A stretch of DNA of 64,000 bases from Knufia peltigerae (lineage: Eukaryota > Ascomycota > Eurotiomycetes > Chaetothyriales > Trichomeriaceae). Shown here piece after piece: positions 45,863 through 56,513 of this stretch (within the stretch, counting starts at the first letter, position 1; each line of letters starts with the position of its first letter). A program made the translations under genes and the position numbers. Below the pieces are notes generated by a model. The model was not told the DNA's origin, made no database searches, and worked only from the letters and a program-made list of their open reading frames with translations. The DNA lies in the NCBI GenBank assembly GCA_030247855.1, contig JAPDRN010000010.1, positions 124,001 through 188,000 of the forward strand, written 5' to 3'.

Positions 45863-47560
45863 CGTTTGTGGACACTGTGTTTGACGAAGAACATCAAGAC
45901 AATACTTTCCTTGCTTGTGTTTAACCCCTGGCTCTGTGCTTCTCGAGGAATTCACAAAGTTAGACATCATCAGAAAAAGTTGGTAAAAAGGGCTATCCGT
46001 AACGATTGGACGATATCAGGGTCGCTCCTTAAGATAGCTGCACGGTTTATGACGGACGAGCAGAAGGATCGATGGCACCAGTCTTCGGAAGTAAAGACGG
46101 AAACTTCTCACACCTCGAAAACCGACAAAAAATCGTTGGGTAAAAGAAAAACGAAGAACCCTCCTGCAAAGTCGAACCGAACGACAGAAAGTGTCGCCAT
46201 AAGGGCAAAAACGTGTCGCCTCTCCCCCCAGCGAAGGACCATCAGCTACTCTGACCCCCATCAAGCCTACTCCTTGTTCTTCAGCACACACCTCGATATG
46301 CGGCTTGCCCACTCCTCGCTCTGAAGGTAAGATCCAACCTCTAGCGACACCTAACGTCAATTGAGCAACCAACAGTTCAACAGAGACCGCGAAAGCGCAA
46401 GCATAAAGCTGCTTGGCTCGATATAAAGGTTAGAGAGATGGAGCAACAGGAACGAGGTGTACGATATGGAAAACTAGAATCTCAAATGAGCTGAGGAGTT
46501 GTATAATGCGCAACATCATATGGCATCTCGGGTGTCTGATTTCCGATGGCTTCCCTCCCGATGAGATCGAGCTGATTGACCATGCGATGGAAGAGGTGTA
46601 ATGCCAATTGCGCCTTACACTTCCCCTTCCGACGAATTGGTACGTTCGGATGAACATACAAGCACGCAAGCTGTCGTGCGAGGAATATACTGGCATGAAA
46701 GATGTATCGATTCCAATGGTTTCGCTCCTACTGAGGTCGAGCTCATGAAGTACGTTTGTTGTCATCTCCCAATGGACTGCCGCATACCATGGACAGATGG
46801 ACCTCATCACTTGTCTCATCTCTCTGATACCTTACCAATCACGAGATGGCCACCACGGATGAGGAATAGGAATCCGACTTCCACGGTGGCGATTCCGTCA
46901 ACGATGAGTACGAGGACTTTGACATCACTCCGAAATCTTCGTTCTTGATTACGTCCAGTCCAGCACCAGCGGCATGGAGGAGGAATGAAGTGTACTCCAC
47001 AGAACTCGACGAAGAAGAAATTACAACTTTATCTAGACCTAGGTCTAATAGTTTACGACAACTGATACTTCGAATGACTACATTTGTAAGTCTGACGGTT
47101 GAAGCATCGGAAAACGCAAAGGGATCCCGAAAGGTATGTGCCAAGTTGTTGGAGGAAGATCACCCTATCGACGAAACAAGGGTAGCCATGTCGCCAACCT
47201 TCATGTGCCTTACGATATCAACCTATGAGCCAATCGAATGAAACTACAGAGCCCGACTTTTCGACATTACTAAAACTCCAGTTGATGAAACAGTTGGCGA
47301 CCTTTTCTCGGTGGCAATACTAAAACAATTGAATTCTTTCGTTAGCAAAGATGATAAGAACGCTTTTTGGTTCGAAGCAGGATCAGAAGGAACACCGCAA
47401 CCCGAACCGCAACCAATATCAGGATCAGGTCCTGCCCAAACCTCCACCGATGGACCAGGTTCTGCCGGAAGCCCAGCACGAGGAACAGATCCTGCGAAAG
47501 CCCAGCGCAAGGATCTACCGAACAGTCATCAGTAGATAACAGCGATAAGGAAAGGGCACG
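45863..47560 (+). pseudogene. Fragmented coding remnants of unknown origin
   Basis: Several plus-strand frames of 60-150 codons follow each other with changes of phase. They include a Lys/Thr-rich piece ending near 46324, a basic stretch near 46380-46480 (RPRKRKHKAAWLDIKVREMEQ), an acidic piece near 46980-47040 (STELDEEEITTLSRPRSNSL) and a Pro/Gly-rich piece near 47390-47530. No start-to-stop gene or family signature survives. Confidence 0.3.
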
Positions 47561-47717
47561 AATTGACCCATTGTAAAGAGAGCATCGAGCTCTGCCGAGA
47601 AGTCCTTGAGGTTTGTCTCAGCAGCCAAAGCAAAAGGGGGTTCATCCCACATACTTACCCACGGGGTACTTACGATTCAGATAGCTAACCTAACCTAAGC
47701 TAAACTGAAGTGAACAA

Positions 47718-50279
47718 TCAAATACTCCATAACCATTCTTCCCCATCGTCTTTGTTTTTGCTATCATCGTCGTCCTCCTTCACGGTTCCAAAAGCATCCA
47801 AAATCGCTTTCCCAGCTTGAATGACGCATTCTTTTTCATCCTTTTTCCACGTCTCGAAACGACCAAACTTGCGTGCATCCACGATCCTATCCCCGCCCGT
47901 GAGAATGGCACTCGCGAAACAGATACAATTACTTCCCTTCTCGTCGGGGCTGGTGTGGGTGCCATCTGACAATGTCGAAACGACTTGCACGCACCTCTCG
48001 AAGACGGCGAACATGTTCAAGCGCGCGAGGGGTAAGACACCCGACTCGGTTGTGGCGGTTGTAAAAGACCTTTGTGCCGCTTCTGCAAGATCCAAAAGAC
48101 GTGGTTGTTGTGACGACTCCGTTGACATCGACAACGACTCGCGACGCCGCTGCGACGACACCGTAGCCCCAACACTCCGTCTTTTGGTCGTCCGGGTGGT
48201 AGCACAACCTTTTTTATCGACGACGTCGGCGGCAGCGACGTTTAGGCTGTCCCACACGTCGTCTCCGACATTGTAGTCTTGCTGTTTGACCCTGAAAACA
48301 AGACAATCGACCTTGCTGGTCGAATCTGTGTCGCCGCTGCCACCGTAAGCCCCGAGTCCGGCGGCGCGACGGGCAGCGTGGGCCGGGATCGCCATGCACC
48401 ACGCGTCGTTGCTGTTTCTGTTCTTGTGGCCCTTTTTGAACTTTAGGCGAGCGCCGACGTGTCGACTCCAGCACGCGCGGAAACTGCCCTTTGGCCGCGT
48501 GCCACCCGGGAAGAAGACACCACCAAATTGATCGCAGAGACTTTCCAGGATCGGGATCTTTTTGAGACGGTCGAGTTGCGTGAGGGCGTTGTAGGAATGC
48601 AAGACCGCCCCGACGTAGTGTCGGTAGTTGAACAGTCGCATGCCGTAGTAGTGGCACAGGTCGAGAATCTCCAAAATCTGGTTCCCCGCGACCCACGGCG
48701 ACTGAAAGTAAATGTCCCAACACTTGTACTTGGCGTAGGAATTCAAATCGGCCTCGAGATTCTGCAAATGGTACGCCAACGTCTGGGTGCAGCGGCAGGG
48801 GAAGCACGTCTTGTCGTTGAGGACCCTCGACACCTGCGAAGAAGCTTGCTGGGCCAGCCGGAGAGCCGCGAGACGGCACCTGGAGATCTCGTTGGCCAAA
48901 GGAAGGGACTCGAGGTAGCTCCGGTAGCCTTTGGTCAGCAGCTCAAGACCCAAGATGGCGGACCAGGACTGGGCCTTTTCGTCGTCCCGCGTGATCAGAT
49001 AGCCCACGTCGGCGTACACGGGCGTACTGTTTCTGACGATGTTGGGTGGTGCGGCCGTCCTAGCGACGAGGTGTACGATATTGTCGACTATCGCTTCCAC
49101 GAACTGGGGTCTTGCCGTGGTCCCACTGCCGCCTGCTGGTGGTTGGATGTATTCGGCAGGTTTCTGGACGCACACAGCGCATGACTGGATGAGCAACTTG
49201 CTGTGTCCTTCTCGAAAATGAAGGAGTGATTGTTCCATCTTTTGCAGCTCGTCGAGAAGAACGTGGCCACCGTCGCCCGAATTCTCACCGTTCGTGACCT
49301 CGTCACCGATTCGCTTACAACACAGCTGATGAAGTCTCGAAAGTGTGAGATCCTCGTCATGCGTGAGCAACTCGACCCCGACTTGACGCAACATCGAAAA
49401 TGCGACGTCCGTAACAAAGGCAGCTACCGGGAAGGAAAGGTGGCCATTCGCGGCTAGAGCCCAGCAACGTTCAACGGAGGACGAAATATCACTGATACGC
49501 TATTGTTTACCGATCAGTAAGTCATGTAAAGGAAGGTACTGGTACTGTGAGACTTTACCTGGATGGCTTCATTCACTTCGAGAAAAGTCCCGAGTTCGTC
49601 GTCACCGAAGTGAACTTCTGGACTCTTGCCCTCACAACTCGTCGGGCCCGCTGCGGTACATTCTGGGCATGAAGAAAGCGCATCTTGCTCAGACTCTTCC
49701 TCGGGTTCGTCGATGTGTTCCACGTCCAGACCAAGGTAAGTGTTCTTCGGACTTTCCAGGGACGACGCGACCGACTCTCTCTTTTGACTTCCCGATTTAT
49801 GGTCGTTGCGACCACAACACGCACAGAGATCGTTGTAAATCTGAGCCAGGCTTCGTGATGATCAATCAAAGTCAGTTTTGAGGAAACTTCAGGTGTACAC
49901 TGTTTGCACTCGTCAAAGCACCGACAAATAACCTTCCTTACCTTGTCGTGAAATGCTCGTGATTGATCGTGTCGACATCAACGGCCGATTCATCCACCTG
50001 GGCACGGAAATACTTGCTGAGTCTCTTGCGAGACGTGATTGTTTCTCGAAAATAGAAATGCACCATGTCGGGTACAGCCCGCAGGCTTTTCGCGGCCGTC
50101 TTTGCCAGAGCTTCGAGTTCCTTGATGGGCAGTGTTTTGACGCGACGGTTCGGCGTCGGACTGTACTGGATCAACCATGCCACCAGTGCGCGGCTCCCTT
50201 TCTTGTACCGCACGTACGCATCGAGCACGTCAGGTGGCAAGCCGCTGAAGGTGATTTTGTGGGAAGGATTGAGAAGCAT
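47718..50279 (-). CDS. DUF6604-domain protein
   Basis: Exons 49942-50279, 49559-49850 and 47718-49499 (minus) give 803 residues. The N-terminus carries the pattern I associate with fungal DUF6604 proteins: LDAYVRYKKGSRALVAWLIQYS, a Lys-rich linker, and the segment ending HEHFTTSLAQIYNDLC across the first splice. An acidic hinge (DEPEEESEQDA) and scattered Cys pairs follow. The large last exon is mostly helical (LSRLHQLCCKRIGD, YYGMRLFNYRHYVGAVLHSYNAL). No catalytic motif is visible. Such proteins are widespread in filamentous fungi, often in large and poorly understood families. The upstream ATG frame to 50423 lacks an ATG start, so 50279 was chosen. Function unknown. Confidence 0.7.
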
Positions 50280-51091
50280 TTTTGGAATGCTTTTGTGCCG
50301 AAGAACGCAATGGTCGAAAAGAAGGTAAGAAGCTTCACCTCTGATTTGCAATAGTAAACGAAGCAAGGAGTGCAAAGCGCGTTTTGGTCGGCAGGCAATG
50401 TTGGAAGGGAACAAAGAGAGCAAACTGTTTGGTCGGCAGGATCAAAACACAATCTTACCTGAGAAGTCGTCATAACTTGGGAATGAAAGCATATCTATAC
50501 CATGTATGCTGCCACAAAGACCAGGAATGGAATTTGAGGACAAGGAGGGAAACATGAAGCTTTTTTTCCAGGACGCCGTACCCCGCCACTATCGACATCA
50601 TCTTCCACATTCGGCAAAATCGACACCATGGATTTGACATTCTGGCGAAATCGAGAGAGATTGATTGGGTGAGGAGTGAGAGTGGACGCAAAGAAGAAGA
50701 ATCGAGGACCTTAAAGACACAGACGCTGGACGGGATGTTGAGATATGTTTATCATTTCCGGCAAACTTTCCCAAAATAAATCCGATTGTTCAGTTGATAC
50801 GAGAACGAAAACGAGCAACAGTACGAGTACGGACGGAAAGTGGTTTGGGAAAAAGTAAAATCATCACTCGTTTCATGAGATCTAAACTACCTGAAGGTAA
50901 ACTTGTTATCAAATACAGGTGTCATCAAAAAAGGGCATTTCAGCCATCAAAGTCGTGTATCGTCATCGTCCTCCTGTCGTGTCATGCATGAAGCGTCCAC
51001 CAAATTTCAGAATGGCAGTACAGTACAGTACAGTACAAAGAGATCTCCCCCAACAATTGACCACCATCCCTCCTCCTCATCATCCTCACTC
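50280..51091. other. Intergenic with AGTAC pentanucleotide repeat
   Basis: No gene was seen. Four tandem AGTAC units lie at 51017-51036, and a CTCCTCCTCATCATCCTCACTCC-type pyrimidine run lies near 51070-51100, overlapping the end of the next minus-strand gene. Confidence 0.5.
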
Positions 51092-51796
51092 CTAGTCCTC
51101 CTCGTCAATCAATTTTTTATAATGCACTGGCATGCTGTCCTTTCGAGTAACCAGTTCTTTGAGAGAGTTGCTGACGCGTCGGATATTGTCGAGTGACTTT
51201 GCGTATCGGAGACGGTAAGGTTTCTTCGGCGATCTTGCTTTGACCTGCGTCAAAAACACCTTTTTGGTGGTGGGAGGGGCCTTTTCATGGTCGAGCCCGT
51301 CGACAATCTCGACAACCTCGACAATCTCCTGGTTGGCCTTCTTCTCATCAACGACAAGTTGTGCAGGACCGTGGGTGCCGCTGGCGGAAGCGACGATGCC
51401 TCGATCAAGCGGGCAACGCCCATTCTCACTTGACAGCGACCCGATGGAGAATAATCTCGACAGTCTCGACGGCGCGGCGAATTGGGCTCGGAGGTCGTCG
51501 TCTCCCATGTGTGTCGACCAGACCACGTTGTTGTTGCTATTCTGTCTGGCCCAGTCGATCTGCCTTCGTCGTTCAGATGCACCCCAACCATATCGTTGGG
51601 CGACCAGTGACCAGATCTTCCCGACGGCCAAGGTGAAACCAACAAAGACGAGTGATGCCAGTATGATGAGGACGATGATCGTCCCGACGAATGCTTGGGG
51701 AGGGAGATCGCGAGTTTTCAGGTGTTGCAGCAGTGGTGTTGAATCGCCGACTGTAATGTCGTGGGCGAGCACATCAATCGATGGGATTGGCGCCAT
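51092..51796 (-). CDS. Single-pass membrane protein, unknown function
   Basis: A single-exon frame of 234 residues from MAPIPSIDV. One strong hydrophobic segment at about residues 36-58 (VGTIIVLIILASLVFVGFTL) is followed by a Trp/Arg-containing stretch (YGWGASERRRQIDWARQ). The rest is a polar, Ser-rich and Lys-rich tail of about 150 residues. The basic residues after the segment suggest the tail is cytosolic. There is no cleavable signal peptide, since 35 polar residues precede the segment. I do not recognise the family, although similar short-head, single-helix, disordered-tail proteins are common at fungal membranes. Confidence 0.65.
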   Translation of the reverse strand: MAPIPSIDVLAHDITVGDSTPLLQHLKTRDLPPQAFVGTIIVLIILASLVFVGFTLAVGKIWSLVAQRYGWGASERRRQIDWARQNSNNNVVWSTHMGDDDLRAQFAAPSRLSRLFSIGSLSSENGRCPLDRGIVASASGTHGPAQLVVDEKKANQEIVEVVEIVDGLDHEKAPPTTKKVFLTQVKARSPKKPYRLRYAKSLDNIRRVSNSLKELVTRKDSMPVHYKKLIDEED

Positions 51797-52581
51797 GTTT
51801 GACTGAGAGTTTCGCCAGGAAAAGGAATGTGCGATCAGGATTCTGCCCTTGAGCGATACCGGTACGCCGCCGTGCAAGTCAAGCACGTTTGGTGAAACAA
51901 GTATCCAAGGTGATGAGCTTCGCTATCCAAGATGTGATCAGGATCTTGATCTTGAGCAACACTAAGACGCTGCTGAACAGTCAAGCACGTTGGAGAAACA
52001 CACGTGTTCAAGGGGTGTTTGATGTAAGACTTATCAAGAATTGCTTACGAGTGGATTTTGGGTAGATTGACTGAGAACAGCAAGATCGGCGGTCCCGTGG
52101 TGGCAAGATATACAACTATGTATGCTTGAAGGCTGGTGTTGCTGATGAAGCTGGCAAGCTGGTAAGCTCAAGCAATGTCATGCCAACCTCCATGGCGGTC
52201 TGTGCACACGGGATTTCCTGGCCTTCCAGAAAAACCGCGTTTCAGGTGGCCGGGGCCTTTTGCGCAGGGACCTCCTTTTGTTTTCCCAACCTCACGGAAA
52301 GCTTAGATCCCAGTAACGTGGGTGGTGATCTGTGCGCAGATCTGAAGAAATGTGTTGCGACAACGAGGGATCGACTTGCTGAATGGCTCAAATACAATTT
52401 CATGGCTTACACACGATGATTTATCGGGATATTTCAAATCGTCGCGCAGGTATATCTTGAAGCCACCAAAGGCTCCTCGTCGCGTGGCCCAGGAATGCAT
52501 GCTTCAGTCAAAACTCGCTCGCGCTTTAAAAACGCCTCTTCTCCATGCTCCTGCTGGTAACAGGAAAGCTCCATGGATTTT
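51797..52581. other. Intergenic
   Basis: No supported gene. The sequence GTCAAGCACGTT occurs near 51876 and again near 51979, which may mark a small local duplication. The plus-strand frames here are short and show no family signature. Confidence 0.45.
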
Positions 52582-53388
52582 TTATCGCTGCAGCATTGGA
52601 TGTGCCAACAAACTGTCGACCGTGATGCTGGGCCCGCGTCGCCTGAGCGCCAGGTACTGCTGGTCTAGACTGTTGATCGGCGATACAGGCGTAGGCTCTT
52701 GAGCTTCTATCGTGGGAACTTCCATCATCGCCCTTCTGGTGTTACTGGGATGGTACGTGCTATGGGCCGAAGAGGTGCTCGTTGAGACGTAGTCCCGAGG
52801 GTCGTAGGGACGCAAACCTGGCAGTGGCTTAGGATGATATGCTTGGTACGATTGCGGTCTCGTGTGGCTGTGGTGGTTATTCTGTTCGGGAGCTTCTTGA
52901 GGGAGAGAATATGGCGGCGGAGGGTTGAAGTGATCTGGTGGTAGAGCAGCAGCTATTTCCACACTCATGCTTTTGCGGCGATCTTGAGCCTGTTGATTAC
53001 GTTGATGCATCCTAGAATTTCGTTCTAGAACACCTGTGGAGAAGTATTGGTCCGAACGTCGCCGATGCTCTTTCGGTTTGGTGTATGATGGTCCGTTCCC
53101 CGTATCAATTCTCAGCTTTGGTCGAAATACTGCAGCGGGTGACGTTGTCCTCGGTCGAGGAGGTGGTCCCGGAGTTGGCCGATAAGGTATATAGTGGTCT
53201 GATGGTGGCCGTACAGCTGCCCTTTCCACTGGGCGATACTCTGCCGGAATGTCTTCCCAAGGCTCAACTTCTGGTCTAGAGGTAGTTAAATCGTTTGTGG
53301 AGGAGGATGCGGGTAAGAGCAAGCTCGATCTCGAGGGTCGCAACTTTGACCGTACATGGCTGAAGAAGTCGTGACCTGATGAGGCCAT
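52582..53388 (-). CDS. Pro/Arg-rich protein with a PPPY motif
   Basis: A single-exon frame of 268 residues from MASSGHDFFSHVRSKLRPS. The sequence is Pro/Ser/Arg/Tyr-rich with little predicted order. It has FNPPPPYSLP, a PY motif of the kind bound by WW domains of Rsp5/Nedd4 ubiquitin ligases, plus PPPRPRT and PGLRPYDPRDY. The conserved-looking C-terminal end QQYLALRRRGPSITVDSLLAH suggests a real gene. The frame stays open upstream of 53388 but without an ATG and across a TACGGAGTA intergenic motif, so I did not extend it. Function unknown; a ubiquitin-ligase adaptor role is a guess from the PY motif alone. Confidence 0.6.
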   Translation of the reverse strand: MASSGHDFFSHVRSKLRPSRSSLLLPASSSTNDLTTSRPEVEPWEDIPAEYRPVERAAVRPPSDHYIPYRPTPGPPPRPRTTSPAAVFRPKLRIDTGNGPSYTKPKEHRRRSDQYFSTGVLERNSRMHQRNQQAQDRRKSMSVEIAAALPPDHFNPPPPYSLPQEAPEQNNHHSHTRPQSYQAYHPKPLPGLRPYDPRDYVSTSTSSAHSTYHPSNTRRAMMEVPTIEAQEPTPVSPINSLDQQYLALRRRGPSITVDSLLAHPMLQR

Positions 53389-55694
53389 GACAATAAGGAA
53401 GTTGCCGCCAGCTCTGACGGTGCTGAAAGTGAAGACTAGTATACAGCGAATGTGGTAACGTAGGTGGGAATATGGAATCCTATAGAGCTGCAGAAGAGTT
53501 AGGATATTTGAATGTATGAGATGTTCAACGCGAGCTGGCCTAATCCGGCTCCAATTTGTAGTGTACTGGGGTATTTGTATAATATTAGTTGGTGACCATC
53601 GAATTCCCACCACGCCGGCACTTGTCAGAGGCGAAGTTGGACGCCGCCTGAGCTTTAGCAGGGAGACAAAAACTCCACAAAGAACAAGCATGAAGACGAC
53701 AAGAAATACTCCGTAATAGTGGCTCAAATAGGCAAACCTGCTTCGCAAAAGCCTTTACGGCCCGACAAGGAGATGCATCATTGAGGCACATGGGGGGAGG
53801 GAGGTTGTAGTAAGATTTGACGACATCAGACGACAAAGGATGAACGGGGGCGGGATTCTCGTTAGTTGTTGCCCACTTACCTCGTGGTACAGAGAATGTG
53901 TGGGTTAAGGACCATTGAGATGATGATGGATGGTTAGTGTAGTGGCCATATCCATCTCCGTAGTGGAAGCACAAGACAACATGTTCGCATGTTGTTGGCT
54001 GTGTTAGCCGATCGTTGACGTTCGATTCATCATGAGAAGCAGCGTGACATGTCGACGTCGCGATATTGAGCCATTTCGAGAAACATCCGTCCGACGCAAG
54101 GTCAGTCATCATGCATACATACCCTGAACATGTCGGTGAGCAATCATACGTGAGGAAGATTGACGCGGAGAAGTTGATCTTATGCATTCATACCTAGATC
54201 AGTTAGAGCTGACCCTTATTGAGGCTATGATAAGCAACTAGCCCCCAACTTCGCTCCATTTGCACCTGCGGACATCTTGAGGCCAGGGCCGAATCTTGGG
54301 GCGGAGAAGAGAGTGCCAATTATAAGACGGAGTACTGTAATGCTCTTCGGTAGTTTCAAGATTCGCAGTTTTTGGCGAGTTGGGTCAAAACTGCGATGGT
54401 GCATGGAACCGGATCTCCGGGGGAACTGCCAAGGCGAATATGAAGAACGAAAGCTCGTATTGACCGTCGCAGTTTTGTATACATGGGGAAGGGATTACCT
54501 GACATAATAATGACTGGACCTTTGTAAGCCTCAAGGTAGTCTGCTGACTTGATTGATGGACACAAAGGTGAGTGAATACGACTCAGTCGCAACTGAGAAG
54601 CAGTCATAGCACATGCACTGCTATCGAACACCGGGCTGTTGGCAGCAATTATCGCTCAGGCAGGAAGCTCGATAGAGGACACCTCAAGATTCCTTCAGCA
54701 CGGTAAAGGGTTGCCACGCCTCCGTGGGAAGCCATACACTGAAATGATACGGAGCGATGGGGCTTTCTGCGATTGAAGGCCTGGTTCACTCACCGCGCTT
54801 TACTCACCATCATCACCACCAGCAGGCCAGGTGATTGTTTACTGTACAAGTGCGGTGAATGACCACGGAACCGAGCCGGGATTTTGGGATCGTTGTTGTA
54901 CGGAGTATTGTAGATATTGCATACATTTGATCACACAAGACTATCTCGTTGTTGCTCTACTGTAGTTGTGAGCAGTTCTCATGCGTAGTTCTCGCCATCC
55001 GGCTCGGACCTAAATACGCCAACTCGATGTAAAGGACGCGTAGGACCGTCCTTGGCCATGCTCAGCGTCATAGTACGAGCCCAATGTACGTAGGGAGATA
55101 TCTTGACAGCCAGACCATGACACTTAGACATAGGAACCATCAGTGCCATGTTTCAGAACATCAAACAGTCAGCAAAGAACGCAGCGACCGTAACGAAGAT
55201 AGAAGCAACGACGGCGTAGAGGATACGGCGTGGGTATTGGCCCGAAGGAACAGGGGGCCGGGCTCCACTGGAGATCTAGTACGGAGTAAAATGTCTATAT
55301 TCTGCTTTGGGCGACGTCTAATTTCCACCGACAGACAGGAGACGAAACCTCCCCCACTCACTGCCACTTCCCATCTCCTGAGGTTTGGCTTTTTCGATGG
55401 TCATGTGTCAATCAGTATTTTGGTGTACAGCGAGAAAATGAACGCGAAAAACGCGTGCGCATCAAGCCTTGGGAAAAAGGGCAGAAAAACCATATCCGGT
55501 AAATCAAGTAGGTATTACGCAAAATGCTAGCTACAGCGGAAATCCCAGCTAGCACCTCTGGCTGCGTCTAAACAAAAAAGACATGCAAGAAAAACCCCTT
55601 CTCCAATATCACAACCCCCAAGACGTGTTTCCTGTCCTCAGAATGTGGCCATGTGAATCGTGATAAAGCAAAAACGCAGCACTAAAAAGGGCAT
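53389..55694. other. Intergenic stretch
   Basis: No supported gene. TACTCCGTAATA near 53706, GGAGTACTGTA near 54329, TACGGAGTATTG near 54899 and TACGGAGTAAAA near 55277 belong to the dispersed motif family. A 200-codon minus-strand frame (53585-54187) is Cys/Ser-rich without recognisable features. Confidence 0.45.
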
Positions 55695-56513
55695 TTATGC
55701 CATGACGACGGCAGCGGCGGCAACGAGACCAGCGAAAGCGAAGGAGCCAGCGTTGGCAGATGCAGCACCGGTGAAGGTAGCAGGGCTGACTGGGCTTGAT
55801 CTAGAGTAACCGTTAGCATATTCGAGTTCCTCTTCTTTGGCAAACGGCAAAGGAAAAACTTACGGAGTGTATGACCAGACACCAGTACCAGTGGAAGCAG
55901 GAGCAACAGGGGTCTCAGAAGTAGGACCAGCGGGCCAGTATGGGGAACCGGTCTTGGTAGAGATTGGAGCAACTGGAATGCTGGTTGGGGCAACTGGGCT
56001 GGTTGCGACGGACGAGGTGCTGTAGGTGTAGTAGCACCAGTCGGCGGGAGGAGCACCGGTCCAGGCAGCAGAGATGGAGCTGAGGACTTCAGTTGGCAGG
56101 AGAGAGAACCAGGCGGGAGGAGTGGTGGCCGTGTAGCTGGGGCAAGCAGCGGAGCTGGTCGAGACAGGAGACACAGGAACGCTGCTGCTGGTGATGGTGG
56201 TCCAGTCACCCCAGGCACCCTCGGAGGAGCTGGTGGTGCTGATGGGAGAGACAGGCTTGCTGGTGGTGGTGGTCGAGGTCCAGTCAGCCCAGGCAGGGTC
56301 GCTGGAGGTGCTCACAGGCGCGACTGGCTTGGTGGTCGTGGTAGTCGAGGTCCAGTCGTCCCAGGCACCGCCTTCGGTGGGAGCGGCGTATGGGCAGTTG
56401 GTGACGGTCGGGCCGCAGGAAGTGATGGTCACATCGTCGGTGACGGTGACGGAGTAGGTCTTTGCGGATGCAGCGGCAACAAGGCCAGCGGCGACGGCGA
56501 CGGAGGTACGCAT
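55695..56513 (-). CDS. Secreted Ser/Thr-rich, probably GPI-anchored wall protein
   Basis: Exons 55864-56513 and 55695-55800 (minus) give 251 residues. The N-terminus MRTSVAVAAGLVAAASAKTYS is a clear signal peptide. Then comes a short conserved-looking block with VTITSCGPTVTNCPY, and imperfect repeats of the type WxDWTSTTTTxKPVxPxST (three copies at about residues 50-115), rich in sites for O-mannosylation. The spliced C-terminal exon ends in a Ser/Gly/Asn spacer and a hydrophobic tail (FAFAGLVAAAAVVMA), the layout of a GPI-anchor signal. The protein should sit at the plasma membrane or be cross-linked to the wall. The exact family was not identified. Confidence 0.82.

Noticed and set aside
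48214..49184. Long frames on both strands across the DUF6604 gene
   Set aside because: They are other-frame readings of the GC-rich coding exon, with Arg/Pro-rich shadow composition.
53389..53748. Upstream extension of the Pro-rich PY protein including a strong hydrophobic segment (FLVVFMLVLCGVFVSLL)
   Set aside because: The extension starts at a TTG rather than an ATG, runs through a TACGGAGTA intergenic motif, and its middle part has non-coding composition. A separate upstream exon cannot be excluded, but nothing supports it.
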